37,377 nt of DNA from Paenibacillus sp. FSL R5-0490 (GCF_001956215.1 NZ_MRTQ01000035.1:1-37377), one strand, 5' to 3'. Shown: positions 1 to 11,553, counted from the stretch's first letter. Numbers and translations are program-made. Notes: generated from the sequence alone by a model not told the origin.

Positions 1-26
1 GAGCCAGGATCAAACTCTCCATATAA
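1..26 (-). rRNA. rrs: 16S rRNA gene, 5' tip only (partial)
   Basis: On the minus strand the sequence reads GGAGAGTTTGATCCTGGCTC, the universal start of bacterial 16S rRNA. The rest of the gene lies beyond the left window edge. The mature 5' end is placed about six bases before GGAGAG by analogy with B. subtilis, so the boundary is approximate. It is preceded by a boxA-like leader and two promoters, so it is the first gene of an rrn operon transcribed away from oriC. Confidence 0.93.
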
Positions 27-95
27 GAGTTGATTAAGCTCGAGTTGTCTTTTCGAAAAAGACTAATGATTTAAACGTTGACGTTTTGTTCGTTC

Positions 96-110
96 AGTTT
101 TCAAAGATCA
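96..110 (-). promoter_or_regulatory. boxA-like antitermination element of the rrn leader
   Basis: The minus strand reads TGATCTTTGAAAACT about 70 bases upstream of the mature 16S end. This matches the conserved boxA-type element of Bacillus rRNA leaders, which recruits Nus factors so that polymerase does not stop early on the untranslated rRNA. The assignment rests on motif and position. Confidence 0.75.
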
Positions 111-135
111 ATCTGCCGCTTTAGGCGACTTAATT

Positions 136-164
136 AATATATCATTTCTGATAATCAATGTCAA
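136..164 (-). promoter_or_regulatory. rrn promoter P2
   Basis: On the minus strand there is a perfect TTGACA -35 box (159-164), a 17-base spacer and TATATT as -10 box (136-141). This SigA promoter lies just upstream of the boxA leader of the 16S gene. It is the stronger-looking of two tandem rrn promoters. Confidence 0.85.
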
Positions 165-215
165 CAAGTTTTTTCTCATCAATTTGATGTTGTTTATCTC
201 TTGCTGACTTGAATA

Positions 216-245
216 AGTATACCAGCCCTTCTCTATTAATTGCAA
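216..245 (-). promoter_or_regulatory. rrn promoter P1
   Basis: On the minus strand TTGCAA (240-245), an 18-base spacer and TATACT (216-221) preceded by TGG form a SigA-type promoter with an extended -10 box. It lies about 80 bases upstream of P2. Tandem P1/P2 promoters are normal for Bacillus rrn operons. Confidence 0.75.
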
Positions 246-291
246 GTACTTTTTAATAGAAACTTAATTTTTTTTAAAGTAAAGGAATTAT

Positions 292-320
292 ATAAAAAAA
301 TGACCGCGGGATGCCGTCAT
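292..320 (-). terminator. Terminator downstream of the HD-GYP gene
   Basis: Directly after the stop codon the minus strand has AAATGAC and GTCATTT arms around an 11-base loop, followed by a run of T. The arrangement is that of an intrinsic terminator. It would insulate the downstream rrn promoters from readthrough. Confidence 0.65.
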
Positions 321-1387
321 TTTAATACTTCATCAATAAATATCTGGCGGTTTTTCTCTAAATGAATAATATCGCCGGTTTCTAAGAGTTTTACAAGGGG
401 TCTCGTTGGTGATTTATCTTCTATAAAAAGGATTTCTGCAGTCTGGCCATCCGAGAGCTTCACCAGGCTGCCAATGGAAAAAGTCATGATGCCGGAGCCC
501 AGCGCCTGGATGGATGGAATATCAAATTTGCCGAAGCTGTCCTGTATCAGCATTTCAAGCACCTTGAACGGGGATTGCTTCCTTCTGTAGAGCCTTTGGG
601 AAGTCATGGCATGAAATGCATCCGCAACAGCAATGATTCGTCCAGCCTGATTGATTTTGCTGCTTTGTTCTCCAAACGGATAACCGCTGCCGTCCAGACG
701 CTCATGATGCTGAATAATGCCGATCTTAGTGCTTTCTCTTAACAAAGAGATATTTTGAACCATTTTAAAACTGAGGGTCAAATGCTTTTTTATTTCTTCA
801 AATTCCTCGGAGTTTAATGTAGTGCTTTTGTGCAGAATGGATGGGTTTATTTTAGCCATGCCAGCATCAGCCAGGCACCCTCCCAGGGCAAGCTGCACAA
901 CTTCTCCCTTATTAAAATTCAGTTTTTTTCCTATAAAGGCGCTGATCATTCCCACTGCTACTGAATGCTGGTATAAATAATCTTCATTTGTTGAAAGATG
1001 ATGCAGCGAAAAGATAATGGAGGGATTTTTCTCCATTTTTTCAATCAGCGGAATCATAATATTTCTTATTTTGGCGATATCCACCGGAAGGCCTGATTGC
1101 CAGGATGTGAATTCCCTTTTGAAATGCTGAACGCCTTTTAGGAATGTATTAATATAACTTGATTCCACTTCAATTTCGGTTTCATCCATGTTTCCGGCAG
1201 AAGTCATTGACTTTCCGCTGACCATGGTAGTTTCAACTTCTGCTTCCTCAATCAGAAATATTTTCATAATATCCAGCAGTTCCTTCGTCAGCACTGTTTT
1301 CTTGCTGATAATAGGGCGATTCGTCAAACTGAAAACATCCTCCGATAAGATGCAGCCTTCTCTTAATTCCTGTATGGGTACACGCAC
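317..1387 (-). CDS. HD-GYP domain protein with a degenerate HD motif
   Basis: About 356 residues, related to the HD-GYP branch of the HD phosphohydrolases, which hydrolyse cyclic di-GMP. The second half carries the family layout: a metal-region histidine (H141), the HD region at 173-177, HHE at 227-229 and DGSGYP at 232-237, followed by the RIIAVADAFHAMTS segment. The hallmark HDIGK motif reads ADAGM here, so the HD histidine and the lysine are lost; a sensory or weakly active role is likely. I see no membrane segment. The start is uncertain: an upstream in-frame GTG at 1396 touches its GGAG ribosome-binding site, while the GTG at 1387 has a 10-base gap and gives the expected MRVPI start. It follows the gyrA terminator and ends just before the rrn promoters, so it appears to be monocistronic. 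Confidence 0.85.
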   Translation of the reverse strand: MRVPIQELREGCILSEDVFSLTNRPIISKKTVLTKELLDIMKIFLIEEAEVETTMVSGKSMTSAGNMDETEIEVESSYINTFLKGVQHFKREFTSWQSGLPVDIAKIRNIMIPLIEKMEKNPSIIFSLHHLSTNEDYLYQHSVAVGMISAFIGKKLNFNKGEVVQLALGGCLADAGMAKINPSILHKSTTLNSEEFEEIKKHLTLSFKMVQNISLLRESTKIGIIQHHERLDGSGYPFGEQSSKINQAGRIIAVADAFHAMTSQRLYRRKQSPFKVLEMLIQDSFGKFDIPSIQALGSGIMTFSIGSLVKLSDGQTAEILFIEDKSPTRPLVKLLETGDIIHLEKNRQIFIDEVLK

Positions 1388-1436
1388 TGTTACCACACTC
1401 CAAATGTGAGTCTTTTTTACTATTTTACATTATTTG

Positions 1437-1468
1437 GACAAAAAAAAGGAACACAAATCTGTGTTCCT
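1437..1468 (-). terminator. gyrA terminator
   Basis: A perfect 9-bp stem (AGGAACACA and TGTGTTCCT, loop of four bases) lies 15 bases past the gyrA stop codon. On the minus strand it is followed by eight T. This is a textbook intrinsic terminator closing the gyrB-gyrA transcripts. Confidence 0.9.
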
Positions 1469-1483
1469 CGAAATTTATTCCAG

Positions 1484-4009
1484 TTATTCTTCGCTATTAT
1501 CGCCAGTTACTTCTTCTTCTGGAAGTGAATCCGCATCTTCAAGAGGCTTTGTTAATTCTTCATCATCTTTTTCCTCTTCTTTTTCAACTCTGGCTACAGT
1601 CGATACCGCTTCGCCTGCTTCTTCATTTATGCGGATGAGTCTGACACCCTGCGTGTTTCTTCCCATGGTGGAAATATCACTTACTGCCATACGGATCAGT
1701 ACGCCGCCTGTTGTAATAAGCATAACGTCTTCTTCCCCTGTGACAGCTTTCATGGAAACAAGGCTTCCGTTCTTATCAGTGATGTTGCAGGTCTTGATTC
1801 CTTTACCGCCTCTGCCCTGAACACGGTATTCTTCGGCAGGAGTACGTTTCCCATAGCCGTTTTTGGTTACAATCAGGACTTGGCTGTCATCCTCAAGAAC
1901 TTCCATGCCTACAACTTCATCGCCATTGCTTAGGTTAATTCCCTTAACACCAGTTGCCGTTCTTCCCATTGAACGGACATCTTCTTCAGGGAATCGGATC
2001 AGCATGCCATGGCTGGTTCCAATAATGATCTCCTTGCTGCCATCTGTCAGACGCACTGAAATTAATTCATCATCTTCTCGCAGATTTAAAGCAATTAAGC
2101 CATTATTGCGGATATTCGCAAAGGATGATAATGGTGAACGCTTGGAAATCCCCTGTTTAGTGGTAAAGAACAGGAACCAATCATCGGCAAATTCTTCAAC
2201 AGGAATTATCGCATTTACCCATTCATCTTTGTCCACTCCAAGAAGGTTAATGATTGGAATCCCCTTCGCTGTACGGTTGAATTCAGGTATTTCATATCCT
2301 TTAGCGCGATAAACCTTTCCTTTGTTCGTAAAGAAAAGAATGGTATCGTGTGTGGATGTGGTAATGAGGTGTTCCACAAAATCATCCTCATTTGTTCCCA
2401 TTCCCTGGATTCCCCGCCCTCCGCGTTTTTGGGCGCGGTAAGTCGAGACTGGAAGACGCTTAATGTATCCCTTATGAGTTAGTGTCAGGACAATATTCTC
2501 GCGTGGGATCAGGTCTTCGTCTTCAATGTTTTCGATGCCGCCTGCGACTATTTCAGTCCGGCGTTTATCGTTAAATCTTTCCTTGATCTCCGTTAATTCT
2601 TCACGGATGATTTCCAGTACTTTTTCTTCGTCAGCCAAAATAGCTTTTAATTCTGCAATTAGGGCCAGAAGGTTTGCATATTCTTCTTCAATCTTTTCAC
2701 GCTCCAAGCCTGTCAGACGCTGCAAACGCATGTCCAGGATAGCCTGAGCCTGTTTTTCGGAAAGATTGAATTTGGTCATTAAGCCTTCTCGTGCAATATC
2801 AGTTGTCTGTGAGCTGCGGATCAGACTAATAACTTCATCAAGATGATCAAGGGCGATCCTTAAGCCTTCTAAAATATGTGCGCGGGCTTCTGCTTTTCTT
2901 AATTCAAATTGTGTCCGCCGGCGTATAACAACCTTTTGATGTTCTAAATAATACTCAAGACACTGCTTTAAATTCAGAACCTTAGGCTGTCCATTCACCA
3001 ATGCCAGAATATTAATTCCAAAGCTTGTCTGAAGGGCAGTTTGTTTATAGAGATTATTTAATAATACACTTGCATTTGCGTCTCTTCTGACTTCAATGAC
3101 AATTCGCATTCCATTACGGTCAGATTCATCACGCAGGTCGGTAATACCATCAATTTTCTTATCTCTGACAAGTTCCGCAATTTTTTCAATCAGCTTTGCT
3201 TTGTTAACCTGATATGGAATTTCATGTACAATAATGGTCTCTTTGCCATTGGCCTTTTCTTCAATATCTACTTTAGCACGCAAAGTAATTGAACCGCGGC
3301 CAGTTTCATAGGCTTTGCGGATTCCGGTTCTTCCTAAAATCATTCCGGCAGTCGGAAAGTCCGGTCCAGGGATGATATCCATTAGTTCCGGAATAGTCAT
3401 TTCAGGGTCTTTGCTTATGGCTAGAACCCCATCAATTACTTCACCAAGCTGGTGGGGAGGAATATTAGTGGCCATCCCGACAGCGATTCCTGAGGTTCCA
3501 TTGACCAGCAAATTAGGGAATCGGGCAGGCAATACGACCGGCTCCTTCTCTTCCCCATCATAGTTATCCTGATAATCAATGGTGTCTTTATTGATATCCC
3601 GTAAAAGCTCCATTGATATTTTGGACATACGTGCTTCTGTATAACGCATGGCAGCTGCAGAATCGCCATCCACTGAACCGAAGTTGCCGTGTCCATCAAC
3701 CAGCATGTATCGATAGTTAAAGTCCTGTGCCATACGCACCATTGTTTCATAAACAGCAGAGTCACCATGCGGATGATACTTACCAATTACATCTCCGACG
3801 ATACGAGCTGATTTTTTATAAGGCTTATCTGAATGCATGCCGAGATCATGCATCGCATAAAGAATGCGGCGATGCACCGGCTTTAAGCCATCACGTACAT
3901 CCGGAAGGGCACGTGAAACAATTACACTCATGGCATAATCCAGGAATGATGAACGCATTTCCTGGCTAATGTTAATTTCTTTTATTTGGGACCTTGGCGT
4001 ATCAGCCAT
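1484..4009 (-). CDS. gyrA: DNA gyrase subunit A
   Basis: The 841-residue breakage-reunion subunit of DNA gyrase, which with GyrB introduces negative supercoils using ATP. The catalytic tyrosine is Y123 in [10 protein letters not shown], inside the winged-helix domain. The quinolone-contact residues are the sensitive type, S84 and E88 in HGDSAVYE. A coiled-coil tower spans roughly 350-490. The C-terminal beta-pinwheel contains the GyrA box QKRGGRG at 527-533. The protein ends in a Glu/Asp-rich tail of about 30 residues, which makes it slightly longer than the 821-residue B. subtilis protein. The start has a strong AGGGAGG ribosome-binding site. A hairpin lies between it and gyrB upstream, and a terminator follows. 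Confidence 0.98.
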   Translation of the reverse strand: MADTPRSQIKEINISQEMRSSFLDYAMSVIVSRALPDVRDGLKPVHRRILYAMHDLGMHSDKPYKKSARIVGDVIGKYHPHGDSAVYETMVRMAQDFNYRYMLVDGHGNFGSVDGDSAAAMRYTEARMSKISMELLRDINKDTIDYQDNYDGEEKEPVVLPARFPNLLVNGTSGIAVGMATNIPPHQLGEVIDGVLAISKDPEMTIPELMDIIPGPDFPTAGMILGRTGIRKAYETGRGSITLRAKVDIEEKANGKETIIVHEIPYQVNKAKLIEKIAELVRDKKIDGITDLRDESDRNGMRIVIEVRRDANASVLLNNLYKQTALQTSFGINILALVNGQPKVLNLKQCLEYYLEHQKVVIRRRTQFELRKAEARAHILEGLRIALDHLDEVISLIRSSQTTDIAREGLMTKFNLSEKQAQAILDMRLQRLTGLEREKIEEEYANLLALIAELKAILADEEKVLEIIREELTEIKERFNDKRRTEIVAGGIENIEDEDLIPRENIVLTLTHKGYIKRLPVSTYRAQKRGGRGIQGMGTNEDDFVEHLITTSTHDTILFFTNKGKVYRAKGYEIPEFNRTAKGIPIINLLGVDKDEWVNAIIPVEEFADDWFLFFTTKQGISKRSPLSSFANIRNNGLIALNLREDDELISVRLTDGSKEIIIGTSHGMLIRFPEEDVRSMGRTATGVKGINLSNGDEVVGMEVLEDDSQVLIVTKNGYGKRTPAEEYRVQGRGGKGIKTCNITDKNGSLVSMKAVTGEEDVMLITTGGVLIRMAVSDISTMGRNTQGVRLIRINEEAGEAVSTVARVEKEEEKDDEELTKPLEDADSLPEEEVTGDNSEE

Positions 4010-4116
4010 ATAAAGAACCTCCCTTTTTGAGGGACTTGGAATTTACCCATAGCCTCTTAATTTGTAAAACATTTATTAGATTATCGTTGTACTCAGAAAG
4101 TGACGCTTTCTTATGT

Positions 4117-4148
4117 AAAAGCAGGATAGTCATCCTATCCTGGCTTTT
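4117..4148 (-). terminator. Hairpin between gyrB and gyrA (terminator or attenuator)
   Basis: AAAAGC-AGGATAG pairs with CTATCCT-GGCTTTT around a five-base loop, with one bulged base. The stem starts two bases after the gyrB stop codon and is followed on the minus strand by TTTTAC. It looks like a partial terminator, which would lower gyrA expression from the gyrB promoter and implies a separate gyrA promoter. I could not pick that promoter with confidence. Confidence 0.6.
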
Positions 4149-4150
4149 GA

Positions 4151-6097
<1,947 letters not shown>

Positions 6098-6114
6098 CTA
6101 TTTCACTAATCTAT

Positions 6115-6163
6115 AAAAAAGCCTGGCATATGAATGAGCCAAACTATATTTTTCACCAGACTT
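6115..6163 (-). terminator. Possible terminator between remB and gyrB
   Basis: The minus strand has AAGTCTGG and CCAGGCTT arms (one G-T pair) separated by about 29 bases, followed by six T. The loop is unusually long, so termination strength is doubtful. It would separate the recF-remB transcript from gyrB. Confidence 0.4.
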
Positions 6164-6193
6164 GCCTCTTTCCCTAATGGATCCGGCAGGTCT

Positions 6194-6442
6194 TTAAAAT
6201 TCATGAACACTTAATTTATGGGATCGTTTTTTTAACGTGCCTGAGGATAGCGGAGAAAAATAGATCTTTTCTGTTGTGACGACCACAGATTTATAGGAAC
6301 CCTTCGCGAGGTTCACAACTGACTCCTCCCGGCTCTCCTTATGCTCTTTTGCATACTCGGAAGCAAGGACTGTTTCTTTATCAATAATAGCGACAATATC
6401 CCTTGCCCGGACCAGCACATCTTCACCTATATGGATGTACAT
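6194..6442 (-). CDS. remB: Extracellular matrix regulator RemB (DUF370)
   Basis: An 82-residue protein of the RemA/RemB (DUF370) family, matching B. subtilis YaaB/RemB in length, sequence style (MYIHIGEDVLVRARDIVAII) and position between recF and gyrB. In B. subtilis RemB takes part with RemA in control of biofilm matrix genes. The AGGTGAT ribosome-binding site overlaps the recF stop codon with a nine-base intergenic gap, so translation is probably coupled to recF. The C-terminal tail (KKRSHKL) is basic. I see no enzymatic motif. Confidence 0.92.
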   Translation of the reverse strand: MYIHIGEDVLVRARDIVAIIDKETVLASEYAKEHKESREESVVNLAKGSYKSVVVTTEKIYFSPLSSGTLKKRSHKLSVHEF

Positions 6443-6451
6443 GCGATCACC

Positions 6452-7570
6452 TCACTGAATCTTCTTGATTCTCCCTGATTCCACATTGAACGCTGCTGCT
6501 TCTTTAAGTGTCTGATGGTCTATCCCATCAACGCTTGTAGTAGTAACAAACGTCTGTACTTTTCCTTGAATGGTATTCAATAAATGGGACTGGCGATAAT
6601 CGTCCAATTCCGAGAGGACGTCATCCAGCAGCAGAATGGGATATTCCCCAATCTCAGAATGGATCAGTTCGATTTCAGCAAGCTTGACCGATAGAGCCGT
6701 CGTCCTTTGCTGGCCCTGTGAACCGAATGTCTGTACATCGCGCCCATTCACATGAAAAATCAGGTCATCGCGATGCGGACCAAACATAGTGACGCCGCGG
6801 TCTATTTCCCTGTTTTTCACTTTTTCGAATTTATCCTGGTATACTTTAACCATTTTCGACAAATCTTGTACTTCTGATACCTCAGCAGAAGGCTTGTACT
6901 CAATTTTCAAGGTCTCAAGCCCTCTTGAAATTCCTTCATGGATCGGCTGTGCCCAATTCTCGAGGAGTCTGAGGAACTCGTAGCGCTTTGAAACAATCTT
7001 TGCAGCCATTTCAATGAATTGCTCTGTTAAAATCTCAAGCATGGTATGGTCGGTCTGCTTTTTGATCTGGAGCATTTTCAGATAGTGGTTGCGCTGCTGG
7101 AGGATTTTCTGATACTGGCTGATATCATGCAAATAGACAGGTGAAACCTGCCCAATCTCCATATCAATAAAACGACGCCTTACTTGAGGGCTCCCTTTCA
7201 CTAGATGGAGATCTTCAGGCGCGAACATCACAACATTCATGTTGCCGACATACTGGCTTAATTTCTGCTGCTCTATATGATTACATTTGGCTTTTTTGCC
7301 TTTTTTGCTGATGACTAATTGCATGGGCAGGGATCCTTGCCTTTTTTGAACCCTTCCCTCTATTTTAGCATATTCCTGATCCCAGCGAATAAGATCTTTG
7401 TCATTTGATGTCCGATGTGACTTTGCCATTGCCAGCACATAGATCGATTCCATGACATTTGTCTTTCCCTGGGCATTCTCTCCCAAAATTACATTCACTT
7501 TATTTTCGAAATTGACTTCAAGCTCTTCGTAATTCCGGTAATTCTTTAACAGCAACTGCTCTATATGCAT
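6452..7570 (-). CDS. recF: DNA replication and repair protein RecF
   Basis: A 372-residue SMC-like ATPase that acts with RecO and RecR to load RecA at single-strand gaps. It has the Walker A motif GENAQGKT at 30-37, the signature region [13 protein letters not shown], and Walker B in [14 protein letters not shown]. Length agrees with B. subtilis RecF (370). It sits 41 bases after yaaA and nine bases before remB, the conserved dnaN-yaaA-recF-remB block. No separate promoter is evident, so it is probably transcribed with yaaA. Confidence 0.97.
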   Translation of the reverse strand: MHIEQLLLKNYRNYEELEVNFENKVNVILGENAQGKTNVMESIYVLAMAKSHRTSNDKDLIRWDQEYAKIEGRVQKRQGSLPMQLVISKKGKKAKCNHIEQQKLSQYVGNMNVVMFAPEDLHLVKGSPQVRRRFIDMEIGQVSPVYLHDISQYQKILQQRNHYLKMLQIKKQTDHTMLEILTEQFIEMAAKIVSKRYEFLRLLENWAQPIHEGISRGLETLKIEYKPSAEVSEVQDLSKMVKVYQDKFEKVKNREIDRGVTMFGPHRDDLIFHVNGRDVQTFGSQGQQRTTALSVKLAEIELIHSEIGEYPILLLDDVLSELDDYRQSHLLNTIQGKVQTFVTTTSVDGIDHQTLKEAAAFNVESGRIKKIQ

Positions 7571-7611
7571 AGACGCTACATCCTTTAAAATATTAACGCT
7601 AAAAACGGCGT

Positions 7612-7821
7612 TTAGACGATCGTAAATTCACCGACATCCGGAATTTCGATTTTATCCCCGGTTCTTAGCTTTCTTCCCCGTCTTTGATCCTGCTCGCCGT
7701 TGACGAAGACTTCGTATTCACTCAGGAACCATTTGGCCATTCCGCCTGTTTGAATCACATCAGCGGCTTTTAAAAATTGGCCCAGCGTAATATATTCTGT
7801 ATCAATTTGAATTTCCGTCAT
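7612..7821 (-). CDS. yaaA: S4-domain RNA-binding protein YaaA
   Basis: A 69-residue protein made of a single S4 RNA-binding domain ([20 protein letters not shown] ... [21 protein letters not shown]). B. subtilis YaaA, of similar length, is associated with ribosome assembly; the exact role is not settled. The reading frame can be extended upstream to 7887, but the extension (cysteine- and serine-rich) does not resemble the family. Alignment with the family start favours the ATG at 7821; an ATG at 7839 with a GGAAG site seven bases ahead is the alternative. It lies upstream of recF in the conserved order. Confidence 0.88.
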   Translation of the reverse strand: MTEIQIDTEYITLGQFLKAADVIQTGGMAKWFLSEYEVFVNGEQDQRRGRKLRTGDKIEIPDVGEFTIV

Positions 7822-7911
7822 ATTTTCACTCTTTCCCATTGTCCGACTTCCAGCGCTGCAGTTTTTTTCTGCACTTTGGCAAAACAATTTCAGAATGGTA
7901 TCTAATATTCT

Positions 7912-7940
7912 ATTTTACTAAATAAATCTCAGATACACAA
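7912..7940 (-). promoter_or_regulatory. Candidate promoter of yaaA-recF-remB
   Basis: On the minus strand TTGTGT (7935-7940), a 17-base spacer and TAAAAT (7912-7917) lie about 90 bases upstream of the yaaA start. The rest of the 7888-8093 gap shows no credible gene. The promoter is a motif match only. Confidence 0.5.
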
Positions 7941-8093
7941 AGAAAAGTCGCATGCAGCCCGTTATTTTCATTATTCCCCTGGTGTTGGCCAATATTCTGG
8001 CAGCTTTTAAGCTAATGCAAAGTGCCGGGAGCCTCCTCAACGCTCCAATCAACTCAGTTATTGAAAAATGGTTATGCATCAAAGATCAGCTAT

Positions 8094-8125
8094 AAAAAAG
8101 TAAGCCGCCGGCTCAGCCGGCAGCT
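8094..8125 (-). terminator. dnaN terminator
   Basis: GCCGGC arms around TGA, extended by AGC/GCT across single mismatches, lie six bases after the dnaN stop codon. On the minus strand a run of T follows. This GC-rich intrinsic terminator separates dnaA-dnaN from yaaA-recF. Confidence 0.88.
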
Positions 8126-8130
8126 TTTTC

Positions 8131-9267
8131 TTAATAAGTTCTAACTGGAAGAATCAATTGGAGTATTGATTCATCGTTTAACGGTTTGATGATGAATGGT
8201 CTCATGGCGCCGGTGAAGCTGATGGTAATTTCAGAGCCTTCAAGCGCTTTTAGGGCATCCATCATGAATTTCGCGCTGAAGGAGATTTTTAAGTCTTCGC
8301 CTTCTACGGATTTGCTCTGCACTTCTTCGACTACTTTTCCGACTTCAGGAGTGTTGGATGAAATTTCGATTACTCCGCCATCGATTGTAGAAAGCTTGAC
8401 CACATTGTTACGGCCTTCTTTTGCAAGTAAAGAGGCACGGTCAATAGCCTGCAGGAATTCTTTAGTATTGACGACCACATCTGTTTTGCTGTCTGAAGGG
8501 ATCAGCCTGGATGTATCAGGATAATTCCCTTCAAGCAGCCTTGAGAAGAACAGCAGATGCTCGGCTTTAAAGAGAACCTGGTTTTCAGTAATAACGATAT
8601 CGATTAAATCATTGTTGTCATCAAGAATTTTGCTTAATTCACTTAAGCTTTTTCCTGGAATAACCACATTGTAGGTTTCGCTGGCCGTTGTTTCGATCTG
8701 CGCTTTTCGTAAAGCCAATCTGTGGCTATCTGTTGCAATACAGGTTAATGTGCCGTTTTCCACCTTCCAGTTTACACCTGTCAAGATAGGGCGTGTTTCT
8801 GAGGTGGACACTGCAAAAACAGTTTGGCGAACCATTGCTTTTAATAGGTCCGTAGGAATCTTAAACATTTTTTCTTCTTCAATTTGAGGCAGGTGCGGGT
8901 ATTCCTCAGCATCCAGACCATTAAGATTGAATTCAGATTTACCTGAGCGGATGACTGTCTGTAAATGGTTTTCCACGCTTATCTCCACGCTGTCAGTTGG
9001 AAGCTTTTTAACGATTTCACTGAAGAACTTCGCTTGGAGCACGATGGCACCAGGCTGTTTGATCTCAACAATTTCATTTCCGTCTTCTTCTTTAGGAATA
9101 AAAGATTCAATGGAAATATCAGAGTCGCTTCCCGTTAATGTAACTCCTTCTTCAGAAGCAACGATTTTAATCCCCGTTAAGATGGGAATAGTCGTTCTGC
9201 TTGTTACAGCTTTCATAACATCCTGGACGCTTTGGACCAGCTGGTCGCGCTGGATTATAAATCTCAT
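8131..9267 (-). CDS. dnaN: DNA polymerase III beta sliding clamp
   Basis: A 378-residue processivity clamp that forms a dimeric ring around DNA and tethers the replicative polymerase. The sequence aligns end to end with the Bacillus beta clamp: an MRFIIQRDQLVQSVQDVMKA start, three repeated clamp domains and the closing segment ILPVRTY. The ATG is preceded by a strong GGAGG eight bases upstream. It follows dnaA in the classic dnaA-dnaN operon; the gap between them carries the unwinding region of oriC. Confidence 0.98.
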   Translation of the reverse strand: MRFIIQRDQLVQSVQDVMKAVTSRTTIPILTGIKIVASEEGVTLTGSDSDISIESFIPKEEDGNEIVEIKQPGAIVLQAKFFSEIVKKLPTDSVEISVENHLQTVIRSGKSEFNLNGLDAEEYPHLPQIEEEKMFKIPTDLLKAMVRQTVFAVSTSETRPILTGVNWKVENGTLTCIATDSHRLALRKAQIETTASETYNVVIPGKSLSELSKILDDNNDLIDIVITENQVLFKAEHLLFFSRLLEGNYPDTSRLIPSDSKTDVVVNTKEFLQAIDRASLLAKEGRNNVVKLSTIDGGVIEISSNTPEVGKVVEEVQSKSVEGEDLKISFSAKFMMDALKALEGSEITISFTGAMRPFIIKPLNDESILQLILPVRTY

Positions 9268-9289
9268 TTTTTAAATCCTCCAAGCATAT

Positions 9290-9443
9290 TTTAATGGCGT
9301 ATTGAATATATATATTTTTTATAAAAAAATAGTAGAAGTACTAGTAGGGCCTGTTAGTATGTGGATAACTGCATTTTTTGAAAGGAAACACAGCCTATCC
9401 ACATGTGGACAGACTGTGTGTAAGTTAGGTCAAGTTATACACA
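9290..9443. other. oriC: oriC part 1: unwinding element, DnaA-trios and DnaA boxes
   Basis: The dnaN-dnaA gap holds an AT-only tract (about 9303-9330). Next come six triplets TAG-TAG-AAG-TAC-TAG-TAG (9330-9347), a short GC-rich stretch and a perfect DnaA box TGTGGATAA (9360-9368). Further boxes are CTATCCACA (9395-9403), TGTGGACAG (9404-9412) and TTATACACA (9435-9443). This matches the described B. subtilis basal unwinding system, in which DnaA loads from double-strand boxes onto single-strand trios. The origin function is inferred from this architecture and the dnaA-dnaN context. Confidence 0.88.
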
Positions 9444-10790
9444 TTATACCTTGAGCATTTCATTGATTTCTTTCAGCTGCTTTTCAAATTGTGAATCAGA
9501 CTGAAGCATCTTTGATATTTTTTCATGGGCATGAATGACGGTCGTATGGTCCCTTCCGCCAAATTCCTCTCCTATTTTAGGCAGAGAAAAGTCGGTTAAT
9601 TCCCGGGACAGGTACATGGCGATCTGACGGGGGAATGCGACAGACTTTGTCCGTTTCTTCGCCTTAAAATCCTCAAGCTTTACATTAAAATGTTCCCCAA
9701 CCACCCTTTGGATTTCATGAATGGTAATGACCTTTGGCTTGGAGCTTGGAATAATATCCTTTAAAGCTTCTGCAGCAAGGTCGGCATTAATATCTTTATT
9801 TATTAAAGAGGAGTATGCTACTACACGAATCAGAGCACCCTCAAGCTCACGGATGTTGGAGTCAATCTGATTGGCAATATAAAGCATAACCTCATTAGGA
9901 ATATCAAGTCCCTCCGCTTTGGCCTTTTTACGCAGTATGGCAATACGCGTTTCAAGGTCAGGAGGTGTAATATCAGTAATTAGTCCCCATTCAAATCTGG
10001 AGCGGAGACGGTCTTCCAGTGTCGGTATTTCTTTTGGAGGACGGTCACTTGAAATAATGATCTGCTTGCTTTCTTCATGCAATGTATTAAAAGTATGGAA
10101 AAATTCCTCCTGCGTCTGTTCTTTTCCAGCCAAAAACTGAATATCATCGATAAGAAGAACATCCACATTTCGATATTTATCGCGGAAATCGCCCGCTTTG
10201 TTATCTCGGATCGAGTTAATAAATTCGTTCGTAAATTTCTCGGAAGATAAGTATACGACTTTAGCTGATGGATTATGATCTAATACATAATGGCCGATTG
10301 CGTGCATAAGGTGAGTTTTTCCGAGTCCAACTCCCCCATAAATAAATAAAGGATTATATGCCTTCGCCGGTGCCTCTGCTACAGCAAGTGACGCTGCATG
10401 GGCGAATCGGTTTCCGGATCCGATGACAAACGTGTCGAATGTATACTTCGGGTTCAGCATCGTTAAAGGCAGTTCCGGCTGTTCTTCCTCTTGTCTTTTC
10501 TTTTTTGGCGGAAGAGGAAGATCGACTTCTTCTTCACTCTGATTTTGCGGAATGATGAATTTCACTCCTAATTCTTCACCGGTAATGTCATAAAGAATTC
10601 CGGAGATCAGCTGGGAATAACGCTCTTCAAGCCAGTCACGGGCAAACTCATTCGGGGCCTTAACGACTAAAGTGTCTCCCTGCAGAGAATGTGCCTTTGT
10701 CGACTTCAGCCATGTATCAAAACTGGGCTTGCTGATTTTTTTCTCGATATTGGCCAGAGCATTATTCCAAAGATCCGCAATGTTTTCCAA
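9444..10790 (-). CDS. dnaA: Chromosomal replication initiator protein DnaA
   Basis: A 448-residue AAA+ ATPase that binds DnaA boxes and melts the origin. Domain I (1-80) is the partner-binding domain and a charged linker (82-108) is domain II. Domain III carries Walker A GGVGLGKT (152-159) and Walker [10 protein letters not shown] (D215, D216). Domain IV ends with the box-recognition signature [15 protein letters not shown]. Length is close to B. subtilis DnaA (446). The AGGAGGGATATC ribosome-binding region lies just upstream of the ATG. DnaA boxes flank the gene on both sides, consistent with autoregulation. Confidence 0.98.
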   Translation of the reverse strand: MENIADLWNNALANIEKKISKPSFDTWLKSTKAHSLQGDTLVVKAPNEFARDWLEERYSQLISGILYDITGEELGVKFIIPQNQSEEEVDLPLPPKKKRQEEEQPELPLTMLNPKYTFDTFVIGSGNRFAHAASLAVAEAPAKAYNPLFIYGGVGLGKTHLMHAIGHYVLDHNPSAKVVYLSSEKFTNEFINSIRDNKAGDFRDKYRNVDVLLIDDIQFLAGKEQTQEEFFHTFNTLHEESKQIIISSDRPPKEIPTLEDRLRSRFEWGLITDITPPDLETRIAILRKKAKAEGLDIPNEVMLYIANQIDSNIRELEGALIRVVAYSSLINKDINADLAAEALKDIIPSSKPKVITIHEIQRVVGEHFNVKLEDFKAKKRTKSVAFPRQIAMYLSRELTDFSLPKIGEEFGGRDHTTVIHAHEKISKMLQSDSQFEKQLKEINEMLKV

Positions 10791-10899
10791 TGATATCCCT
10801 CCTTTTCCATCTAAAATTGATATTTAAATTACGTTCAAGCTCAAATGCCTTTCTATGGACATCTCGGCTTTTTCTTTGTTTCGCGCCACAAAAACGATA

Positions 10900-10920
10900 G
10901 GTTACACACGCTGTATAACC
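10900..10920. promoter_or_regulatory. Palindrome upstream of dnaA
   Basis: A 21-base near-perfect palindrome (GGTTACACA and TGTATAACC arms, eight of nine pairs) lies about 110 bases upstream of the dnaA start. Each arm resembles a very degenerate DnaA box. A regulator-binding site for dnaA control is possible; the function is not known from sequence. Confidence 0.35.
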
Positions 10921-10950
10921 CTGAAGTTTATAAATATACGAAACTGTTTA

Positions 10951-11270
10951 TGTGGAAAATCATATAATAAGGAAGTAAAGTGGAATTTCGACAGTATCCA
11001 CTGTCTGTGGACAAACTTTTACAAACCCCTTGGATAACCTGTCCACATGTTATCCACAATCTGTGGATAATGAAGATATGCACAATGATTTATTAAGTGT
11101 GAAAACACATTTATGATAACAGATAATACTTTTGACTGCAATGCTTTTTAAACCCTTATCCACAACATGCCCATCCCTGTTCATAAAAATTGTCCACAGC
11201 CTCTGGTTGTGTGCAAAACCTGTCAATATGTGATGTGGATAATAAAAAACTTGTCGAAATTTTATCCACA
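10951..11270. other. oriC: oriC part 2: DnaA-box cluster between dnaA and rpmH
   Basis: Perfect DnaA boxes occur at 11050-11058 (+), 11062-11070 (-), 11156-11164 (+), 11234-11242 (-) and 11262-11270 (+). One-mismatch boxes are at 10951-10959, 11006-11014 and 11190-11198, and weaker ones at 11029-11047. This corresponds to the upstream incA/incB half of the bipartite Bacillus origin. The boxes probably also regulate dnaA. No gene lies here; 11271-11540 shows no further recognisable element. Confidence 0.9.
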
Positions 11271-11553
11271 GCCCTTTTTTTGGGGGGAAATCTATTCCGA
11301 TGAACTTGGAATGTAATTGCCCTTTTTAGCGGACAGATCATCCCGCGTCCGGAAAAATTTGCAGTCTCCTAGAAAAGCTTTTACAATGGATAAATGAGAA
11401 AAACGTGGAAAAATGAAATTTTAGGATGACATTCAGGCGAAAAGAAGGTAAACTTTCTGAGTGGGTTCTTTCAGATATGCAAAAAGAGAAAGAGCAGCAA
11501 AGAATTTTTTTATATTGTCGTACGTTGTTTTTTATATAAATCTCAACTGCTGA

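Noticed and set aside
3905..3920. parS-like sequence in gyrA
   Set aside because: Only the CACGTGAAACA half matches; five of 16 positions differ from the consensus.
7920..7985. Possible 16-residue peptide with an AGGGGA site upstream of yaaA
   Set aside because: Too short to support, with no recognisable family, and it overlaps the candidate promoter.
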